Shown in pieces: positions 41,951 through 50,169 of a stretch of DNA of 64,000 nucleotides. Source of the stretch: an uncultured Pedobacter sp. (GTDB lineage: Bacteria; Bacteroidota; Bacteroidia; Sphingobacteriales; Sphingobacteriaceae). Both the position numbers and the translations under genes were made by a program. The stretch is taken from contig NZ_CAJYOJ010000039.1 in NCBI RefSeq assembly GCF_913776295.1, positions 110,862 to 174,861 of the forward strand, read 5' to 3'. Within the stretch, counting starts at the first letter, position 1. Every line of letters starts with the position of its first letter. Below the pieces are notes generated by a model that saw only the letters and a list, made by a program, of their open reading frames with translations, did no database searches and was not told where the DNA came from.

Positions 41951-42730
41951 ATGAAAAAGATTATTCTTACTATCTGCATTCTTTTTCCCGTACTCATTTT
42001 AAACGCTCAAGACTTAAAAAAATACGATAGGGGAAGCTTTATTAAAGGAAAGGATTCTATTTACTACAGGATTTTATTTCCGGAGAATTTTAATCCCGAG
42101 CAGAAATATCCGATCGTTTTCTTTTTGCATGGAAGTGGAGAAAGAGGTAATGATAACAACAGTCAGCTGGTACATGGTGGAAAATTGTTTTTAAAAAATG
42201 ACTTCAGGAAAAATTTCCCAGCTATTGTAGTTTTTCCGCAATGTCCGCAAAATGATTATTGGGCCAATGTGAATATTGAGAAAGATAACAAAGGTGAAAG
42301 AAGGTTCAGCTTTGTAGAAGGAGGTAAATCTACCAAGATCATGCATGCTTTACAGGGAATGATCAAAGATTTCCTTAGAAAGCCATATGTAAACAGAGAT
42401 CAGGTTTACGTAGGGGGCCTATCAATGGGCGCTATGGGTACTTACGAACTGTTGAGAAGAGAACGGCGTAAGTTTGCAGCAGCCATCGCTATCTGTGGTG
42501 GAGACAATACCAACAACATTAAAAAATATCAAAAAGTACCCCTTTGGATTTTTCATGGTGCTAAAGATGATATTATAGATCCGGTATTATCGATGGCCAT
42601 TGCCGAACGGCTGAAAAGTGTTGGTGCCGAGGTAAAATTTACACTTTATCCCAACGCAAACCACAATAGCTGGGATAGTGCATTTGCCGAACCAGAGTTA
42701 TTGCCCTGGTTATTTTCGCATAAGAAATAG
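41951..42730 (+). CDS. Secreted alpha/beta-hydrolase (esterase-like)
   Basis: This 259-aa protein has a signal peptide (about 1-20, LNAQ) when started at 41951; an in-frame ATG at 41915 would precede it by 12 residues. The alpha/beta-hydrolase motifs are FFLHGSGERGND (oxyanion region), nucleophile Ser158 in GGLSMGAMG, and a candidate Asp207 and His238 in the C-terminal part. The family includes prolyl-oligopeptidase-like and feruloyl or acetyl esterases. It may remove ester groups from a glycan. It sits beyond the GH3 terminator, so it may be transcribed separately. Confidence 0.82.
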   Translation: MKKIILTICILFPVLILNAQDLKKYDRGSFIKGKDSIYYRILFPENFNPEQKYPIVFFLHGSGERGNDNNSQLVHGGKLFLKNDFRKNFPAIVVFPQCPQNDYWANVNIEKDNKGERRFSFVEGGKSTKIMHALQGMIKDFLRKPYVNRDQVYVGGLSMGAMGTYELLRRERRKFAAAIAICGGDNTNNIKKYQKVPLWIFHGAKDDIIDPVLSMAIAERLKSVGAEVKFTLYPNANHNSWDSAFAEPELLPWLFSHKK

Positions 42731-43156
42731 CAGGTTAATCAATCCTCGCAGGTTTCTCGCTATCGTCACCCTGGTCCGATAGCTAGCTATCGGATTTATT
42801 TCAGGGTTTTTCTTCAATAGATGCTAGAACACCTGTCCTACCGGCCGGAAGTTCAGCAGAACCCACTAAATTTAAAAGAGATAATGCAAAATGATTTTCA
42901 GGTAATAGAATTGGAAAGCAGGGTTCAGTAGATGATCGGTTCCGATAGCCCTGCCATCCGCTTTACTCGCCCCAATTGAAAAAATTGGGGCTCCTGCCCG
43001 CTCCTGTCAGGTTTAACTAACCCGGGTTAACCTAAGTAACCTAGACCCGACAAAATGTAAAGCCCGGAGGCTGAGGAACGAGGCCGAGGACTTGAAATGA
43101 TGGCGGGACTGCTGCAACCGAAATGCACAGGTTTTGCTCTTCAAAAAATAGAAATT
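42731..43156. repeat. Gene-free dispersed-repeat region
   Basis: No gene is seen. It contains a nested hairpin (next entry), CCCCAATTgaaaaAATTGGGG (42972-42989), and GATGGCGGGACTGC ... GGTTTTGCTCTTCAAAA (43099-43147). The last recurs as GATAGCAGGACTGC ... CCTGCTTTCCAAAA at 57238-57285. Confidence 0.6.
42768..42812 (+). terminator. Nested hairpin with a perfect 20-bp palindrome
   Basis: ACCCTG/CAGGGT (42768-42773, 42802-42807) encloses the exact palindrome TCCGATAGCTAGCTATCGGA (42775-42794). A run of T follows. It could terminate the esterase transcript, and it is also part of a dispersed repeat. Confidence 0.6.
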
Positions 43157-43189
43157 ATAAAAAAGCCTGAAGAAAAAATCTTCAGGCTC
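43157..43189 (-). terminator. Intrinsic terminator after yebC
   Basis: On the minus strand AGCCTGAAGA pairs with TCTTCAGGCT around a T-rich loop and ends in a T-tract, 21 nt past the yebC stop. Confidence 0.9.
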
Positions 43190-43209
43190 TTGTAAAATAT
43201 CAATTCCTA

Positions 43210-43938
43210 TTACTCTGCCATATTGTGATAAACGGCCTGTACATCATCATCCTCCTCCAGCTTGTCAATCAATTTTAATACATCAGCAGCCTGCTCTTCT
43301 GTAACCTCATGGTGAGATAAAGCGATACGCTCTAGTTTTGAACTTTTTAACTCAATACCTTTCTCTTCCAATGCTTTCTGCAAAGAACCAAAATTTTCGA
43401 ATGCACCTTGCGCTACCACGATATCGTTTCCATCCTCATCGGCCTCTACATAAAGTTCTTCCAAACCGGCATCAATTAATTCGAATTCTAATTCTTCCAG
43501 GTCCAAACCTTCTACAGGTGCAAAACGGAAAATAGATTTGCGGTTAAAAACAAAATCCAGTGATCCGGTTTTTCCTAAGGTACCGTTCGTTTTGTTAAAA
43601 TAACTACGCACGTTTGCAACCGTACGGTTAGTATTATCAGTAGCGGTTTCAATTAAAACGGCAACGCCGTGCGGGGCATAACCTTCGTATACAATTTCCT
43701 CGTAATTGGCCATCGACTTGTCAGAAGCACGTTTAATTGCAGCCTCTACCCGATCTTTTGGCATGTTTACCGCCTTCGCATTTTGAATTGCTGTACGTAA
43801 GCGGGAATTGGTTTCCGGGTGAGGCCCTGACTCCTTAACCGCCATTACAATATCTTTACCAATACGTGTAAACTGAACCGCCATTTTGGCCCAGCGCTTA
43901 AATTTTCTCTCTTTTCTAAATTCGAATGCTCTTCCCAT
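43210..43938 (-). CDS. yebC: YebC/PmpR-family DNA-binding or translation factor
   Basis: This 242-aa protein matches the TACO1/YebC family over its length: GRAFEFRKERKFKRWAKMA at the N-terminus (a variant of the GHSKWANI start), NPRLRTAI-like NSRLRTAIQNAKAVNMPKDR, and GYAPHGVAVLIETATDN. Members were described as transcriptional regulators, and more recently as factors that help ribosomes at difficult sequences. It is flanked by word repeats upstream and a terminator downstream. Confidence 0.95.
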   Translation of the reverse strand: MGRAFEFRKERKFKRWAKMAVQFTRIGKDIVMAVKESGPHPETNSRLRTAIQNAKAVNMPKDRVEAAIKRASDKSMANYEEIVYEGYAPHGVAVLIETATDNTNRTVANVRSYFNKTNGTLGKTGSLDFVFNRKSIFRFAPVEGLDLEELEFELIDAGLEELYVEADEDGNDIVVAQGAFENFGSLQKALEEKGIELKSSKLERIALSHHEVTEEQAADVLKLIDKLEEDDDVQAVYHNMAE

Positions 43939-43944
43939 TTTTTT

Positions 43945-44010
43945 AGTATTAAGATATGAGATGTGAGATGTGAGACCTTAAGCCTTCAACCTTCAAACCC
44001 TCTACCTTTA
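43945..44010. repeat. Word-repeat spacer (GATATGAGATGTGAGATG and CCTTCAACCTTC types)
   Basis: The gap holds GATATGAGATGTGAGATGTG (43951-43970), which matches the words at 924-1000. It is followed by TTAAGCCTTCAACCTTC, which matches the words at 47762 and 52774. Two word families abut here. Confidence 0.5.
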
Positions 44011-44012
44011 TA

Positions 44013-44957
44013 TTATTTTTTTAAATTATTTAACATATCAGTTGTCAGTTTCGATAAATCGAACGCTGGTTTCCATCCCCAGTCTTTTGTAGCATAGCTA
44101 TCATCAATAGAGCGTGGCCAGCTGTTTGCAATCTGCTGACGGGGATCGTGATCGCTGTAAGTCAGGGTAAAATCCGGGATATGTTTTCTGATCTCTGCCG
44201 CCAAAACTTCAGGTGTAAAACTTACCCCTGCAAAATTATAGCTGCTGCGCACCGAAATCTGGTTTGCCGGGGCATCCATCAGCTCGATTGTTCCACGGAT
44301 CGCATCATCCATGTACATCATAGGCAGTTCTGTTTCTGCATTTAAGAAACTCTGGTAGCTACCTTTTTTCAAGGCATCATGAAAAATGTGGATTGCGTAA
44401 TCTGTTGTTCCGCCTCCTGGGGCAGCCTTCCAGCTGATTAAGCCCGGATAACGGATACTACGCACATCCAGTCCGTATTTCTGATTGTAATATTCGCACC
44501 AACGCTCACCGGCCAGTTTACTGATGCCATAAACGGTATTTGGATCCATGATACAATATTGCGAAGTCCGATCTTTTGGTGAATTTGGGCCAAATACAGC
44601 GATAGAACTTGGCCAGTACACTTTTGCAGTTTTATATTCCAAAGCTAAGTCCAGCACGTTCAATAAACCGTTCATATTTAAATCCCAGGCCAGCTTGGGG
44701 TTCTGCTCACCCGTAGCCGATAATAGTGCTGCCAGAAGGTAAACTTGTGTAGGCCTGTATTTATGAAAAATGCCATTGATCATTTCTTTATCAAGTACAT
44801 TCACAAATTCAAACGGTGCAGAATTTTTGATATCATAATCCGGCCTGCGTATATCGCATGCAACAACATGATCATCACCATATATCTTACGTAACGTGGT
44901 TACCAATTCCGTCCCGATTTGCCCGTTAGAGCCTAAAACAACAATTTTTTCCTGCAT
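44013..44957 (-). CDS. SDR-type L-threonine 3-dehydrogenase
   Basis: This 314-aa short-chain dehydrogenase of the epimerase-like type has a Rossmann motif GSNGQIG and catalytic Tyr143/Lys147 in NTVYGISKLAGE. VYWPSSIAVFGP, RYPGLISWKAAPGGGTTDYA and ELPMMYMDDAI are typical of epimerase-like threonine dehydrogenases rather than sugar epimerases. It oxidises threonine to 2-amino-3-ketobutyrate with NAD+, the substrate of Kbl at 22097-23284. I chose the ATG at 44957; an in-frame TTG at 44978 falls inside the promoter box. Confidence 0.85.
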   Translation of the reverse strand: MQEKIVVLGSNGQIGTELVTTLRKIYGDDHVVACDIRRPDYDIKNSAPFEFVNVLDKEMINGIFHKYRPTQVYLLAALLSATGEQNPKLAWDLNMNGLLNVLDLALEYKTAKVYWPSSIAVFGPNSPKDRTSQYCIMDPNTVYGISKLAGERWCEYYNQKYGLDVRSIRYPGLISWKAAPGGGTTDYAIHIFHDALKKGSYQSFLNAETELPMMYMDDAIRGTIELMDAPANQISVRSSYNFAGVSFTPEVLAAEIRKHIPDFTLTYSDHDPRQQIANSWPRSIDDSYATKDWGWKPAFDLSKLTTDMLNNLKK

Positions 44958-45447
44958 ATTTTTTTTGAGATTGAGCAAAGGTAAAAAAATGACCTAAAAG
45001 GCAATAAAATATTTTAAGAAGGCGTTAAATTCCTGATGGCAGGAGTGATTAATTATTAACCAGATGGCTAAACCGATAACTGTAAATTGCTAAACAAAAC
45101 AACCAAACTGAAAGCTGATAAAATTTGATCAATTGTGAACTATAAATAGCCTGGTTCAAATCTATTTGGCCTGATATTTAACTGGAAAACCTTCATCTTT
45201 GAATTTATTGTTAAGAAACGCATCCACCTCTACTAAATGTATTTTTTACACCAAGTAAAATGAATATCAAAACAGGGTTTCTAATGCCGTTAAGCCAGAA
45301 AATAAATTCTATTTAGAACAATTCCACTCAGTAACAATCATATTGCATGCTGATAATTTAATTTAAAAAATTCATTCTTTATGCTATATTTTTTCTAATA
45401 TTACTAATTCAACACATCAATAACCAAAATATAAAATCATAAATACG
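44958..45447. other. Intergenic region between threonine dehydrogenase and the keto-glycoside cluster
   Basis: No gene is recognised in these 490 AT-rich nt. The threonine dehydrogenase promoter box lies at its left end. The right part should contain the promoter for the large cluster starting at 45448, but no clear TAnnTTTG box is seen. GGTTCAAATC near 45154 is not part of a tRNA. Confidence 0.5.
44976..44983 (-). promoter_or_regulatory. TAnnTTTG -7 box for threonine dehydrogenase
   Basis: On the minus strand the sequence reads TACCTTTG, 18 nt before the chosen ATG at 44957. Confidence 0.55.
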
Positions 45448-46032
45448 ATGCACAGAAGAGAAGCACTCAAAAACGTTGCATTTTTGCTGGGTGGAGCAAT
45501 CTCGGCAAGTACAATGGGCGTGTTATTTGAAAGTTTTACGCTCCCCGAAAATGAAAAAAACTTTGTGAGCTATTCATTGGAAGATGAAAAGATTTTTGCC
45601 GAATTTGCTGATATCATTGTCCCGACAACCAAGTCATCTGCAGGTGCCAAAGCAGCAGGTTTAGGTAAATTTATCCCGATGATGATGAAAGATTGTTATC
45701 CTGCCACCATGCAAACTTCTTTTGCACAGGGCTTTAAAGATCTCCAGGCAAAATCGATGAAAGATTTCGGAAAAAGTTATATCACGTTAACACCAGCCGA
45801 CCGCAAAAAACTAATGATCGATTTGAGGGCTATTGCATTGGCTCAAAAAGATGGCAAATCAGAAGAAAATAAAGATTTGGCTTACTTTTTTGTCACAGCA
45901 AGAGATTTGACCTTACTCGGTTACTATTCTTCAGAAATTGGTTGCACCAAAGCAAGGGAATATGTTCTTATTCCAGGCCGCTATGATGGCAATGCGCCAT
46001 TGAAACCTGGCCAAAGATCTTGGGCTACCTAA
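45448..46032 (+). CDS. Gluconate 2-dehydrogenase subunit 3 family protein (TAT-type)
   Basis: This 194-aa protein begins with a twin-arginine-like leader (HRREALKNVAFLLGGAISAS), followed by a helical domain (DEKIFAEFADIIVPTTKSS; YFFVTARDLTLLGYYSSE) typical of the small subunit of FAD-linked sugar dehydrogenases. The subunit helps export and mature its GMC-type catalytic partner, encoded 25 nt downstream. It is the first gene of the keto-glycoside cluster. Confidence 0.88.
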   Translation: MHRREALKNVAFLLGGAISASTMGVLFESFTLPENEKNFVSYSLEDEKIFAEFADIIVPTTKSSAGAKAAGLGKFIPMMMKDCYPATMQTSFAQGFKDLQAKSMKDFGKSYITLTPADRKKLMIDLRAIALAQKDGKSEENKDLAYFFVTARDLTLLGYYSSEIGCTKAREYVLIPGRYDGNAPLKPGQRSWAT

Positions 46033-46057
46033 TTTCCAACAACAACTACAAAACATC

Positions 46058-47758
46058 ATGAATTTAAATACAAATTTAAAAGCAGAAAATACTTACGATG
46101 CTATCGTGATAGGATCGGGTATTAGTGGCGGCTGGGCTGCAAAAGAACTTACCGAAAAGGGCTTACGTGTACTCATGCTCGAAAGAGGTATGAACATTGA
46201 GCACATTACCGGGTATGAAAATGCCATGAAAAATCCTTGGGATTTTAAACATGCAGGAAGACTCACCGAAGAGCAAAAGCGTACTCACCCGGTACAAAAA
46301 AGAGATTATCCGTATCAGGAAGCAAACGAAAAATGGTGGGTAAACGATTTGGAATGCCCCTATACCGAAGATAAACGTTTCGATTGGTACCGTGGTTTCC
46401 ACGTGGGTGGTAAATCATTGATGTGGGGCCGTCAGAGTTACCGTTTAAGCGATCATAACTTTGAGGATAATGCGAAAGATGGTCATGGAAGCGACTGGCC
46501 GATCCGTTATGCTGAACTTTCGCCCTGGTATGATTATGCCGAGCGTTTTGCCGGCATCAGCGGCTCTAAAGAGAATTGGCCAACTTGCCCGGACGGCGAC
46601 TTTTTACCTCCAATGGATTTAAACATTGTCGAAAAATCGGTAAAAGCCCGTGTTGAGGAACATTATAAAAGAGAACGCATCATCATGATCGGCCGCGTGG
46701 CCAATCTTACCGTTCCCCATAAAGGCCGTGGCAACTGTCAATACAGAAACCTATGTAGCCGTGGTTGTCCGTTTGGTGCTTATTTTAGTACACAGTCTTC
46801 TACCCTTCCAGCGGCAATGGCAACCAAACGTTTAACGTTAAGACCATATTCTATCGTAAATCATATTATTTATGATAAAGACACCAAGAAAGCGAAAGGT
46901 GTAATGGTAATTGATGCACAGACCAACAAAACGATGGAGTTCTATGCGAAAATTATTTTTGTAAACGGTTCTACATTAGGCTCTACATTCATTTTATTGA
47001 ATTCTACATCAGAAGCACATCCAAACGGACTGGGCAATGGCAGCGGTCAGTTAGGGCATAATTTAATGGATCATCATTTCCGTTGCGGTGCATCCGGAGA
47101 GGCTGAAGGCTTTGATGATAAATATACCTATGGCCGCCGTGCAAATGGAATTTATGTACCAAGGTATCAAAATATCGGTAACGATAAACGTGATTATTTA
47201 CGTGGTTTCGGTTATCAGGGTGGCGCAAGCAGAAGCAACTGGCAAAATGATGTAGCTGAGTTATCATTCGGTGCAGATCTGAAACAGAAAATGACCACTC
47301 CGGGAAAATGGACCATGGGGTTGGGCGGTTTCGGAGAAATGTTACCTTATTATGAGAACAAGGTATACATTGATAAAACCAAAAAGGACAAGTGGGGACA
47401 GCCTGTATTGGCCATTGATTGCGAATACAAAGAAAACGAGAAAAAAATGCGTGTGGATATGATGAACGATGCTGCCGAAATGTTAGAAAAAGCAGGCATG
47501 AAAAATATCAAAACATACGATAATGGCTGTTATCCTGGTATGGCGATCCACGAAATGGGTACCGCCAGAATGGGTAACGATCCTAAAACCTCGGTGCTGA
47601 ACAAATGGAACCAGATGCATGAAGTAAATAATGTTTTCGTAACCGATGGATCATGCATGCCGTCAATTGCTTGTCAAAACCCTTCATTAACATTTATGGC
47701 GCTTACTGCACGCGCCGCTGATTATGCAGTAAAAGAATTAAAGAAAAAGAATATCTAG
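46058..47758 (+). CDS. GMC-family FAD-dependent sugar/glycoside dehydrogenase
   Basis: This 566-aa GMC oxidoreductase has an FAD Rossmann motif IGSGISGGWAAKEL (18-31). A cysteine cluster (Cys227, Cys233, Cys237 in GRGNCQYRNLCSRGCPFGA) resembles the iron-sulfur or hinge region of FAD-glucose dehydrogenases. Catalytic-region residues are His498 (HEMGTARMG) and Asn541 (CQNPSLT). It has no signal peptide of its own, so it probably leaves the cell with the TAT-type subunit upstream. The likely reaction is oxidation of a sugar hydroxyl, probably C3 of a glycoside, with electrons to a cytochrome c such as the one at 50163 (inference). Confidence 0.85.
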   Translation: MNLNTNLKAENTYDAIVIGSGISGGWAAKELTEKGLRVLMLERGMNIEHITGYENAMKNPWDFKHAGRLTEEQKRTHPVQKRDYPYQEANEKWWVNDLECPYTEDKRFDWYRGFHVGGKSLMWGRQSYRLSDHNFEDNAKDGHGSDWPIRYAELSPWYDYAERFAGISGSKENWPTCPDGDFLPPMDLNIVEKSVKARVEEHYKRERIIMIGRVANLTVPHKGRGNCQYRNLCSRGCPFGAYFSTQSSTLPAAMATKRLTLRPYSIVNHIIYDKDTKKAKGVMVIDAQTNKTMEFYAKIIFVNGSTLGSTFILLNSTSEAHPNGLGNGSGQLGHNLMDHHFRCGASGEAEGFDDKYTYGRRANGIYVPRYQNIGNDKRDYLRGFGYQGGASRSNWQNDVAELSFGADLKQKMTTPGKWTMGLGGFGEMLPYYENKVYIDKTKKDKWGQPVLAIDCEYKENEKKMRVDMMNDAAEMLEKAGMKNIKTYDNGCYPGMAIHEMGTARMGNDPKTSVLNKWNQMHEVNNVFVTDGSCMPSIACQNPSLTFMALTARAADYAVKELKKKNI

Positions 47759-47761
47759 AAA

Positions 47762-47831
47762 GGGTTTAAGGTAGAAGGTTTAAGGTGTAAGGTTAAAAAC
47801 CCTATGCCCTAAACCTTTAGCCCTATATCCC
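47762..47831. repeat. Word-repeat palindrome (GTTTAAGG type)
   Basis: Words GGGTTTAAGG, GTAGAAGG, GTTTAAGG and GTGTAAGG on the left are mirrored by CCCTATG, CCCTAAACC, TTTAGCCC and TATATCCC on the right. The same words occur at 52774-52945. Confidence 0.55.
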
Positions 47832-47841
47832 ATACTCAAAC

Positions 47842-48999
47842 ATGAAAAGAAAATTAAGAATGGGCATGATAGGCGGTGGAAAAGACGCCTTTATCGGTGC
47901 CGTACATCGTTTGGCCGCTAACATGGATGGCCTGATCGAATTATCTGCCGGAGCGTTAAGTGTAAATCCTGAAGTTGGATACGAATCCGGAAAAATGCTT
48001 TTTCTTCCTGATAACAGAATCTACAACAATTATGAAGAAATGCTGACCAAAGAAAGTGAGTTGCCAGCAGAAGAGAAGATTGATTTTGTAACCATCGTTA
48101 CCCCAAACTTCGCCCACTTTGCCCCTGCAATGATGGCGTTGGATAAAGGGTTTAACGTTGTGATTGAAAAACCGATGACCTTAACTTTGGAAGAAGCAAA
48201 ACAGCTTCACGCTAAAGTAGAAGAAACCGGATTAACGCTTTGTTTAACGCATACTTACTCGGGATATCCGATGGTAAAACAAGCTAAACAGATGGTAAAC
48301 GAAGGCAAATTGGGTAATATCCGTAAAATTGTAGTAGAATATCCGCAAGGCTGGTTAAGCACACTTTCTGAACGCGAAGGAAATGCACAAGCGGCCTGGC
48401 GTACCGACCCCTCTAAAACCGGTAAAAGCGGTTGCATGGGCGATATCGGTACACATGCAGCACACCTTGCTGAATATATTTCGGGGCTAAAAATCACTAA
48501 AATTTGTGCCGATTTAAATATTGTGGTACCAGGCAGAGCCATTGATGATGATGGTAACGTGCTCTTAAAATTCGATAATGGCGCCAATGGCGTATTGGTG
48601 GCCTCTCAAATTGCTGCCGGAGAAGAAAATGCGCTGAAAATCAGGGTTTACGGCGAAAAAGGCGGCCTAGAATGGCACCAGATGGAACCAAACACCATGA
48701 TTGTAAGGTGGTTGGATGCACCAGCGCAGATTTACAGAACCGGTAACGGCTACATGGATAGTTTTGCAAAACACAATACCCGCACACCAGGCGGTCATCC
48801 TGAAGGTTATTTAGAGGCCTTTGCCAATATCTATAAAAACTTTGCACTTACCGTGAACGCTAAATTAAACAATGAAGAACCTACTGCAGAGATGCTCGAT
48901 TTCCCTGGAACCTCAGATGGAATCCGAGGAATGGCATTTATTGAAAATGTAGTGGCTTCCGGCCAATCAAATCAAAAATGGTTCGACTATAAAATTTAA
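47842..48999 (+). CDS. Gfo/Idh/MocA family oxidoreductase (cytoplasmic)
   Basis: This 385-aa enzyme has an N-terminal NAD(P) fold (MGMIGGGKDAFIGAVHR), the family lysine in NVVIEKPMTLTLEEAKQL, and a Gfo/Idh/MocA C-terminal domain (HAAHLAEYISGLKI). No signal peptide is present, so it acts in the cytoplasm. In this cluster it may reduce a 3-keto sugar back to the normal sugar with NAD(P)H. The gene for a sugar isomerase-like protein follows after 9 nt. Confidence 0.9.
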   Translation: MKRKLRMGMIGGGKDAFIGAVHRLAANMDGLIELSAGALSVNPEVGYESGKMLFLPDNRIYNNYEEMLTKESELPAEEKIDFVTIVTPNFAHFAPAMMALDKGFNVVIEKPMTLTLEEAKQLHAKVEETGLTLCLTHTYSGYPMVKQAKQMVNEGKLGNIRKIVVEYPQGWLSTLSEREGNAQAAWRTDPSKTGKSGCMGDIGTHAAHLAEYISGLKITKICADLNIVVPGRAIDDDGNVLLKFDNGANGVLVASQIAAGEENALKIRVYGEKGGLEWHQMEPNTMIVRWLDAPAQIYRTGNGYMDSFAKHNTRTPGGHPEGYLEAFANIYKNFALTVNAKLNNEEPTAEMLDFPGTSDGIRGMAFIENVVASGQSNQKWFDYKI

Positions 49000-49008
49000 T
49001 ACCCAGGC

Positions 49009-50067
49009 ATGACAACAATAAAAGGACCAGCTGTATTTTTAGCACAGTTTATCAGCGACGAAGCTCCATTTAATTCACTTGATAGCATTTGCAAATGGGC
49101 GGCAGATTTAGGGTTTAAAGGCATTCAGATGCCAACTCTTGACTCCCGCTTTATTGATCTTAAACAAGCGGCAGAAAGCAAAACTTACGCAGATGAGCTA
49201 AAAGGCAAAATTGCCACTTACGGTTTGGAAATTACCGAACTATCTACACACCTGCAAGGACAGTTGGTTGCCGTTCACCCTGCTTACGATGACCTTTTTG
49301 ATGCTTTTGCACCAAAAGATGTACACAAAAACCCTAAAGCCAGAACGGAATGGGCGGTACAACAGATGAAATATGCAGCACAGGCATCGCAAAATCTGGG
49401 TTTAAATGCACATGCAACTTTTAGCGGCTCATTATTATGGCAATATTTCCATCCCTGGCCTCAACGTCCGGCTGGATTGGTTGAAGAAGGTTTTGCGGAA
49501 CTGGCGAAACGCTGGACGCCCATCTTAAACGAATTTGACCGATGTGGAGTAGACGTTTGCTATGAAATACACCCTGGAGAAGATTTATTTGATGGCGAAA
49601 CTTACGAGATGTTCCTTGAGGCAGTGAATAATCATCCTCGGGCATGCTTATTGTATGATCCATCTCACTTTGTGTTGCAACAATTGGATTACATTCAATA
49701 CATCGATTTTTACCACGAACGCATCAAAGCTTTCCATGTAAAGGATGCAGAATTTAACCCTACGGGCAAACAAGGCACTTTTGGCGGATACCAGAGTTGG
49801 GCAAACCGCGCAGGGCGTTACCGCTCGCCTGGTGATGGGCAAGTTGATTTTAAAACGATTTTTAGTAAATTAGCCCAATATGATTTTAAAGGATGGGCCG
49901 TTATGGAATGGGAATGCTGTATTAAAAACCAGCAGGATGGTGCCCGAGAAGGTGCGGAATTTATCGAAAAACACATTATTAACGTAACGGATAAAGCATT
50001 TGATGATTTTGCGGCATCAGGTAGTGACAGCGCTTTCAATAAAAGAATACTAGGATTATCAGAATAA
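49009..50067 (+). CDS. TIM-barrel sugar phosphate isomerase/epimerase-like protein (cytoplasmic)
   Basis: This 352-aa protein of the xylose-isomerase-like TIM-barrel family shows metal-ligand segments VDVCYEIHPGEDLFDGETYE, LYDPSHFVLQQLDYIQ, FHVKDAEF and WAVMEWECC. It has no signal peptide, unlike the three TIM-barrel proteins at the end of the cluster. It probably isomerises or epimerises a keto-sugar next to the cytoplasmic oxidoreductase. The exact substrate is unknown. Confidence 0.85.
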   Translation: MTTIKGPAVFLAQFISDEAPFNSLDSICKWAADLGFKGIQMPTLDSRFIDLKQAAESKTYADELKGKIATYGLEITELSTHLQGQLVAVHPAYDDLFDAFAPKDVHKNPKARTEWAVQQMKYAAQASQNLGLNAHATFSGSLLWQYFHPWPQRPAGLVEEGFAELAKRWTPILNEFDRCGVDVCYEIHPGEDLFDGETYEMFLEAVNNHPRACLLYDPSHFVLQQLDYIQYIDFYHERIKAFHVKDAEFNPTGKQGTFGGYQSWANRAGRYRSPGDGQVDFKTIFSKLAQYDFKGWAVMEWECCIKNQQDGAREGAEFIEKHIINVTDKAFDDFAASGSDSAFNKRILGLSE

Positions 50068-50169
50068 CAACACAAACACAACATGAAAACCTGCATAAGC
50101 AACAATAATAGAACGTTAACGCTTATGCAAGCTCGAATGCAATTAAAAACAACACACACAACATGAAAA
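50066..50169. repeat. Duplicated leader with internal inverted repeat
   Basis: AACAACACAAACACAACATG (from 50066) and AACAACACACACAACATGAA (from 50148) are near-identical leader segments, each running into ATGAAAA. Between them TGCATAAGC (50092-50100) and GCTTATGCA (50121-50129) form a perfect inverted repeat. The layout looks like a small insertion or slipped duplication at the cytochrome start. Confidence 0.6.
50083..50166 (+). CDS. Candidate upstream ORF (27 aa) overlapping the cytochrome start
   Basis: A 27-codon frame begins with MKTCISNNNR and ends in a TGA that overlaps the cytochrome c ATG as ATGA. It arises within a duplicated leader, so it starts in the same context as the real gene. 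It may be untranslated, or it may couple translation to the cytochrome gene. No function is proposed. Confidence 0.3.
   Translation: MKTCISNNNRTLTLMQARMQLKTTHTT

Noticed and set aside
44958..44978. Longer threonine dehydrogenase starting at TTG
   Set aside because: The TTG is inside the TACCTTTG promoter box, so it cannot be in the transcript.
45120..45190. Possible tRNA (GGTTCAAATC resembles a T-loop)
   Set aside because: The flanking bases do not form a T-stem or acceptor stem, and no D-arm or anticodon arm can be drawn.
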